The notes under the pieces are model-generated. The model was not told where the DNA came from and did not search any database. It worked only from the letters and a program-made list of their open reading frames with translations. Positions 7,250 through 10,721 of a stretch of DNA of 10,721 bases are shown one piece after another (the first letter of the stretch is position 1; the number at the start of each line of letters is the position of its first letter). Made by a program: the position numbers and the translations under genes. The DNA comes from Aureococcus anophagefferens. Taxonomy: Eukaryota > Sar > Pelagophyceae > Pelagomonadales > Pelagomonadaceae. Location of the stretch: contig NW_008705603.1 in the NCBI RefSeq assembly GCF_000186865.1, forward strand, positions 36,555-47,275, written 5' to 3'.

Positions 7250-7386
7250 CTTTCTAAGCTAAATAAGACTGCTGGCTGTGGTGGTCCTCTGGGCGCGCGG
7301 GACCTGGGCTGCGGCCGGGCCCACTCTCGGCCGCTCAGATGCGTCCTGCGGATAGATCGATTGATGTTTGATGGATGCCAGTGTCT

Positions 7387-7412
7387 GAATGGGATACCAG
7401 AATGGGATACCA
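7387..7412. repeat. Tandem 13-bp duplication
   Basis: The 13-bp word gaatgggatacca occurs twice in direct succession (7387-7399 and 7400-7412). It is a simple local duplication with no evident function. Confidence 0.7.
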
Positions 7413-7494
7413 CATTGTTGCTGAAAGCTTCTATTCTAGAGAGCGAGCCTGACGAGTAGAACAGTACGTTTCACCACCCCGAGTAATTCCTCGG

Positions 7495-7661
7495 TAGGGA
7501 ACCACCGCTCAATCTTGGGCCGGTCGCGAAATTATACTGTGAATGAACGGCTTGAGCGGCCCAAGATTGAGCGGACCGTATAAAATAAACTGCGAGCCAT
7601 CCAATCGTGAACGGTCGGCCCAAATTGTATCGGCGGCCCAAATTACAGCGGTGGTTCCCTA
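7495..7661. mobile_element. MITE with TA ends and nested inverted repeats (Tc1/mariner-like)
   Basis: Arms at 7495-7521 and 7635-7661 are 27-bp inverted repeats with four mismatches; the outer 15 positions, TAGGGAACCACCGCT, are identical. Counting the terminal TA as target duplication gives TA-GGGAACC...GGTTCCC-TA, as expected for Tc1/mariner-type insertion. Inside, 7505-7521 and 7558-7574 are exact 17-bp inverted repeats, and the word GGCCCAA recurs in direct orientation at about 7558, 7618 and 7635. The element has no coding capacity. Its terminal GGAACC is shared with the foldback at 1326-1430, which may belong to a related family. Confidence 0.7.
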
Positions 7662-7819
7662 TACGAGTCATAGCCAGCGCTCGTGGCAGCAACCTCTATA
7701 TCACCTGCACATAAGGAGCGCGTGTCGAAAGGGCTGAGACAATAAATAATAAACAGCAGCTTATTCTCGCTCTCTCCTTCGGGTGCTACTTTCCTAGCTA
7801 ATCAGAGATTACCTGTACC

Positions 7820-9129
7820 ATGCGATGGATGCGCTGGTTCTTCTTGGTCTTAGGCTCGGCGCTGGTGACAGAGCTGGTTCCAAAGCTGAGCGAAGTCGCG
7901 CCATCGGTCCGCCTGGGCACGATGGAGGTTTCTGGTCGGACGCGCGGCGGCGCGACGGGGCGCCACGGATCCATGTTTCGAGTGCGCGTAGAACACGGTG
8001 TGGGCCGCGCACGCGGTCGCCGACTCGACGCCGGCGAGTCGCACGTCTCGGAGCGCGACCGCAAGCACGTAGCGGCGCTCGAAAAAACCTGGCTGCAGCT
8101 ATGGAACGAGGAAACGAGGGCTGGTCGCGGCGCACTAAATGTTTCGTCGCTGTTCGTCCGTTTCGGTGAGGCGTATCGGGACCTGGGCCTGCGGGGCGTG
8201 ACGCGCGTCGTGTATCGGCAGTACCCGGGGCAGCTAGATTGGGGCCTCGGGCCGCACCATCTCCTCGGCATCTGGGCGGTCCATCAGCTGAAAAACTGGG
8301 CCGTGAGTGATATCCTCGACGTCTTACCGCGATGATTCCTTTGGCTCCTCGATCCACGGAGCAGTGTGGACTTGGAGCCTGCGCCATCGCGCGCACGTGA
8401 GCGGGCGATCGTTCTGGCCGGTCCTTCTCCGGGATTTGGGGCTCGAGTCGAAAATGCGTTTTTCTCACCAACTCAAAGAGCTTTCTCTACAAGACGTGCC
8501 ACGGAGCGGGACACGCGGCGTTCCTTCTCGCCGCGACCCGGACTCTCGGATGGCCAAAGTACAACCCAGAGATGTGGCTACCCCCGCGGCCCATCTTGCT
8601 GATCGATCCGGATGTGTTCCATCGGTTCGTCCTCGCGACTTGCGCGAGGGCCCCGACGGCGTCGCACGCGGACGCGTGCGCGTCGGGCGCCTACCATTCG
8701 TATTTCTCGTGGTCCGCGCCGCGGTTTGGCGGGGTTATTCCGTGGTACACGCCCTGCGCCGACGCGCCGTTTGGTTTCGCCAACGTGTGCTTCGTCATGC
8801 TCAGGCTCGTCTCGGACAATTTAAGGAACGTCCCCGCGACCGAGGACGCGAGGCGCTGCGACCACGGCGAGGACCAAGCGACCCAGCTTGCGTGTATCTA
8901 CGGCCTCGCGCACCGGCCGACCAGAAACGCCTCGGAGCTGTGCGACCTCTCCCGTTTGAGCGGCGACCGCCTGCTCTCGTGCGTGAACGGATCCGTCGAC
9001 GCGACTTTCGGAAGCATGTTCCCGCTAAACACGCGGGAGGCTTTTTGCGAACCGCTCGGTCAGTTGAAAGACGTCTGTGTGCGCCGAAGCCTCGTCTACT
9101 GCAATTCGTTCGGCGCCTGTCGCGCCTGA
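7820..9129 (+). pseudogene. Secreted cysteine-pair-repeat protein with CHGxGH motif, frame-disrupted or spliced
   Basis: The ATG at 7820 begins MRWMRWFFLVLGSALVTELV, a signal peptide, and the frame runs to 8335. A second frame, open from 8307, carries GSSIHGAVWTWSL and LLRDLGLESK. A third takes over by 8455 and reads CVFLTNSKSFLYKTCHGAGH, then ILLIDPDVFHRFVLATC, to a TGA at 9129. In that last part cysteines form spaced pairs: C-x13-CHGAGH, C-x11-CASGAYH, C-x10-CFVM, C-x11-CIYGLAH, C-x12-CVNG and C-x9-CVRR. Together these suggest a disulfide-rich extracellular or Golgi-lumen repeat domain. The joins could be one-base slips (AAAA at 8451-8454 is a candidate) or a small intron (GTGAGT at 8303 is donor-like). 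GC-ended codons support real coding throughout. No named family recognised; not a known toxin fold to my reading. Confidence 0.6.
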
Positions 9130-9581
9130 CGACCCGAATCCTGGGCGCTGGCGTGGTGTTTGACTCTGGCGCAAGCACACACCAGCATTCGGGAAAGCAT
9201 CTTTATACCCTTAAACAGTGATTAAACAGCCGGGGTTCCTAGGTATCGGCCTTGGATGTCGAGTCTCGACAAAAAGATCGACTGACTTCGGGCGACGAGC
9301 CGTGCCGCGCCGGCGCCCAGGGCTCGTTGCCCGCCCTTTTCGAGTCGGGCAACCCGCGCGCGCACGGCCTCGGCTCTCGGGGGGCGTGCGAGGCCCGGCC
9401 TCGCGATTCATCGTGAAGGCGTCGCCGACGAGGAACCGCCTTCGTCGCGCCGCCGAGCCCCGCGCGCCCCCGACGCTCTCCCGAGCCGCGCCCCGCTCCT
9501 CGCGCTCCGCGACCGAGACCATTACCCTCATGCCCCCCTCACAGGCATTCGCGCCATACCAGTTACGCAGCTCACGCGAAG
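9130..9581. other. Intergenic, very GC-rich, no gene seen
   Basis: Frames are open on both strands here only because stop codons are rare in such GC-rich DNA. The encoded peptides are Arg/Pro/Ala-rich and lack motifs. The stretch presumably holds the 3' region of the cysteine-repeat gene and the promoter of the next gene. No repeat or RNA gene was recognised. Confidence 0.45.
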
Positions 9582-9998
9582 ATGAACCCGTACTTGCTCC
9601 TCGCGCTCGGCGTCGTCGCGACTTCGGGACCGTCCGCGGAGCTCTCCACGGCGTGGACCCCTGTGGGGCGCCGGCGACGGGACGCCCGCGTGGCCCAAAG
9701 GACCCCGGGGATTTCAGATTGGAGCAAGAAATTGCGGGAGAACTACGACGTCGTGTCGGCGAGCGACCACGAGTGGTGCACGCTCACGCGCTACAACTGG
9801 GCGTGCGTCGGCGACGCGTACGCGGCGGTGCTCAATCGCACGCGCCCCTACCGGCCCTGGCGCTTCCAGCTCGCCAACCTCCCGCTGGGCACGCGCGTCT
9901 TCGCGGACGGGAACTCGTACCTCGCGGAGCGGATGACGACGCTGCTCTGCGGCTGTCATTCCACCGACGTCTTCAAGTTCGACGTCACGGTAGTGTAA
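9582..9998 (+). CDS. Small secreted protein with SGNH/esterase-like block I motif
   Basis: The ATG at 9582 opens a 138-codon frame. Residues 1-19 (MNPYLLLALGVVATSGPSA) are a signal peptide. The mature part has SDHEWCTLTRYNWACVGDAY (C66, C75) and RVFADGNSYLAE (105-116) followed by LLCGC (C123, C125). The 'hydrophobics-x-D-G-N-S-Y-L' pattern resembles block I of SGNH/GDSL-type esterases found in glycan O-acetylesterases and acetyltransferases. The remaining catalytic blocks are absent. The protein may be a truncated copy, or the gene may continue through a splice: GTAAGC, a good donor sequence, overlaps the stop at 9995-10000. Its last 43 bp overlap the 3' end of the sulfotransferase on the other strand. 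Signal peptide and coding status are likely; function is a guess. Confidence 0.5.
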   Translation: MNPYLLLALGVVATSGPSAELSTAWTPVGRRRRDARVAQRTPGISDWSKKLRENYDVVSASDHEWCTLTRYNWACVGDAYAAVLNRTRPYRPWRFQLANLPLGTRVFADGNSYLAERMTTLLCGCHSTDVFKFDVTVV

Positions 9999-10721
9999 GC
10001 GAAATTGAGCCCCAGGAACTTCACATCGAGGTCGTTGTAGAGCCACTTCATCCGCAGCGCCGGGTGGAGGAGCGGCGCCATCGCCGCCGTCGCGTTGGCC
10101 CAGGCTCGGGCTGAAACTTCCTCGCGGAAGGCGTCGGGCGTCGCGGACCGCACTTTCGCTCGCGGGGTGCCGGGTCGGTTCGGGCCCGGGAGCCGGTGGT
10201 GCTGCTCGTCCTTCTTCATGGACGCGGCCGACGTCCGGTGGATGACGCCGAGCATGACGTCGGGCTCGAGGCTGACCCCCAGGAACGACGCGAGCCGGTA
10301 GTACTCGTCGACGGGGTTCGCGGCGAGATCCTCGTAGAACAAAATCAGGCTCGGGTGCGTCCGCCGGACCAACTCGTCGTGCCAGTAGTAGCGGAGCGAC
10401 ACGAGCGCGGCGCACTTCGGCACCGTTTCGATTATGTAGTCCTCGGAGGCTTTCCCTTGCGACGTCAGGTTGACACGTTCGTTGTAATGAGCCCAGCTGA
10501 CGACAACGGCGCGCGGGTCCCGCAGGATGAGCACGTAGCGCGCGTTGACCGGGAGCGGCCCGAGGAACGCGGGCGGCACGCAGGCCTCGGACCCAATGGT
10601 GATGCCGTCATCGACGCAACGTTTCAAGAACGCATCGAAAGACCGTTCTATAGCGACATGAACCGCAATCGCCTTGCTCATGGCGCCCGGCAGCCTATGC
10701 TTCTCGTTAGAAACAAGTATT
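9956..10721 (-). CDS. Sulfotransferase (Sulfotransfer_1-like), partial (runs off right edge)
   Basis: The frame is open from the right edge to a TGA at 9956-9958, 254 codons. An ATG lies at 10681, but the frame continues upstream out of the window (…VSNEKHRLPGAM), so the true start is probably outside. Numbering from that ATG, ARYVLILRDPRAVVVSWAHY (47-66) is the 3'-phosphate-binding motif for PAPS with R54 and S62. LILFYEDLAANP (112-123) and YRLASFLG (128-135) are the usual 'YEDL..dP...i..FLG' helix. IHRTSAASMKKDEQ (147-160) matches the late 'F..MK..E' region. The 5'-phosphosulfate (P-loop) motif should precede these and is not in the window. The enzyme would transfer sulfate from PAPS to a carbohydrate or other hydroxyl acceptor, probably in the Golgi. 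It overlaps the convergent gene at 9582-9998 by 43 bp. Codon use is native GC-ended, unlike the fusion gene at 1485. Confidence 0.85.
   Translation of the reverse strand, partial: ILVSNEKHRLPGAMSKAIAVHVAIERSFDAFLKRCVDDGITIGSEACVPPAFLGPLPVNARYVLILRDPRAVVVSWAHYNERVNLTSQGKASEDYIIETVPKCAALVSLRYYWHDELVRRTHPSLILFYEDLAANPVDEYYRLASFLGVSLEPDVMLGVIHRTSAASMKKDEQHHRLPGPNRPGTPRAKVRSATPDAFREEVSARAWANATAAMAPLLHPALRMKWLYNDLDVKFLGLNFAYTTVTSNLKTSVE

Larger units (their letters stand above)
6705..7819. other. Long intergenic region with one MITE
   Basis: This is the divergent interval between the SDR (-) and the cysteine-repeat gene (+). It has an AT-rich part (6744-6900), a very GC-rich block (about 6905-7200) whose frames yield only Arg/Ala/Pro-rich shadow peptides, a possible 37-codon frame at 7136-7249, a tandem 13-bp duplication (7387-7412), and the foldback at 7495-7661. 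Nothing else supportable was seen. Confidence 0.5.

Noticed and set aside
9211..9531. 106-codon minus-strand frame with an ATG at 9531
   Set aside because: Low-complexity Arg/Gly/Ala peptide, no motif, in a very GC-rich spacer where open frames are expected by chance.
9218..10114. Plus-strand open frame of about 298 codons
   Set aside because: Arg/Pro-rich and without motifs; it overlaps the better supported secreted protein (9582-9998) and the sulfotransferase.
9714..10415. Second minus-strand open frame inside the sulfotransferase
   Set aside because: It is an alternative frame of the sulfotransferase with Arg/Ala/Pro-rich composition and no family signature.
1..10721. Prokaryotic features (CRISPR array, operons, insertion sequence, riboswitch)
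   Set aside because: No regularly spaced repeats, no closely packed co-directional intact genes, no transposase frame, and the gene families and secretion signals are eukaryotic in style.

Overview
The window looks like nuclear DNA from a GC-rich unicellular alga, possibly a pelagophyte/stramenopile or haptophyte relative. That assignment is inference from gene content and composition. Proteins carry N-terminal secretion signals, genes sit singly on both strands without operon structure, and coding stretches have third positions that are almost all G or C. There are GDP-fucose O-fucosyltransferase, BC10/GT14-type and carbohydrate sulfotransferase domains, and short foldback (MITE-like) elements. 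I see no bacterial ribosome-binding-site or operon organisation, no rRNA or tRNA, and no CRISPR array.

Layout from left to right. 1-756 (-): amino-terminal part of a secretory O-fucosyltransferase, running off the left edge. 757-1484: intergenic, with short direct repeats and a 105-bp foldback. 1485-3107 (+): intact 540-codon gene fusing a GT14 (BC10/DUF266-like) domain to a sulfotransferase domain, in an AT-richer island. 3169-3360 (-): 63-codon tail of an exostosin-like protein in the same island. 3348-3506 (+): GC-rich fragment of an unrecognised gene starting exactly where the island ends. 3772-4065 (+): small unrecognised gene. 4202-6704 (-): three broken genes in a row, an endonuclease/exonuclease/phosphatase (EEP) protein with an in-frame TAG, a HAD-type hydrolase with several frameshifts, and a short-chain dehydrogenase (SDR) with two frameshifts. 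6705-7819: mostly non-coding, with a Tc1/mariner-style MITE. 7820-9129 (+): secreted cysteine-pair-repeat protein read in three frames. 9582-9998 (+): small secreted protein with a GxS-like motif. 9956-10721 (-): sulfotransferase running off the right edge and overlapping its neighbour tail to tail.

The common theme is glycan building and decoration in the secretory pathway: fucosyl transfer, GT14 transfer coupled to sulfation, an exostosin-like remnant and a second sulfotransferase. Whether they act together is inference. The most striking item is the GT14-sulfotransferase fusion, whose base composition is unlike the flanks. It starts about 55 bp after a foldback element and, with the exostosin-like tail, ends at an abrupt composition and strand switch near 3360. 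This suggests a transferred or inserted block. The broken genes at 4202-6704 contrast with the long intact frames elsewhere, so genuine decay is more likely than uniformly poor sequence.
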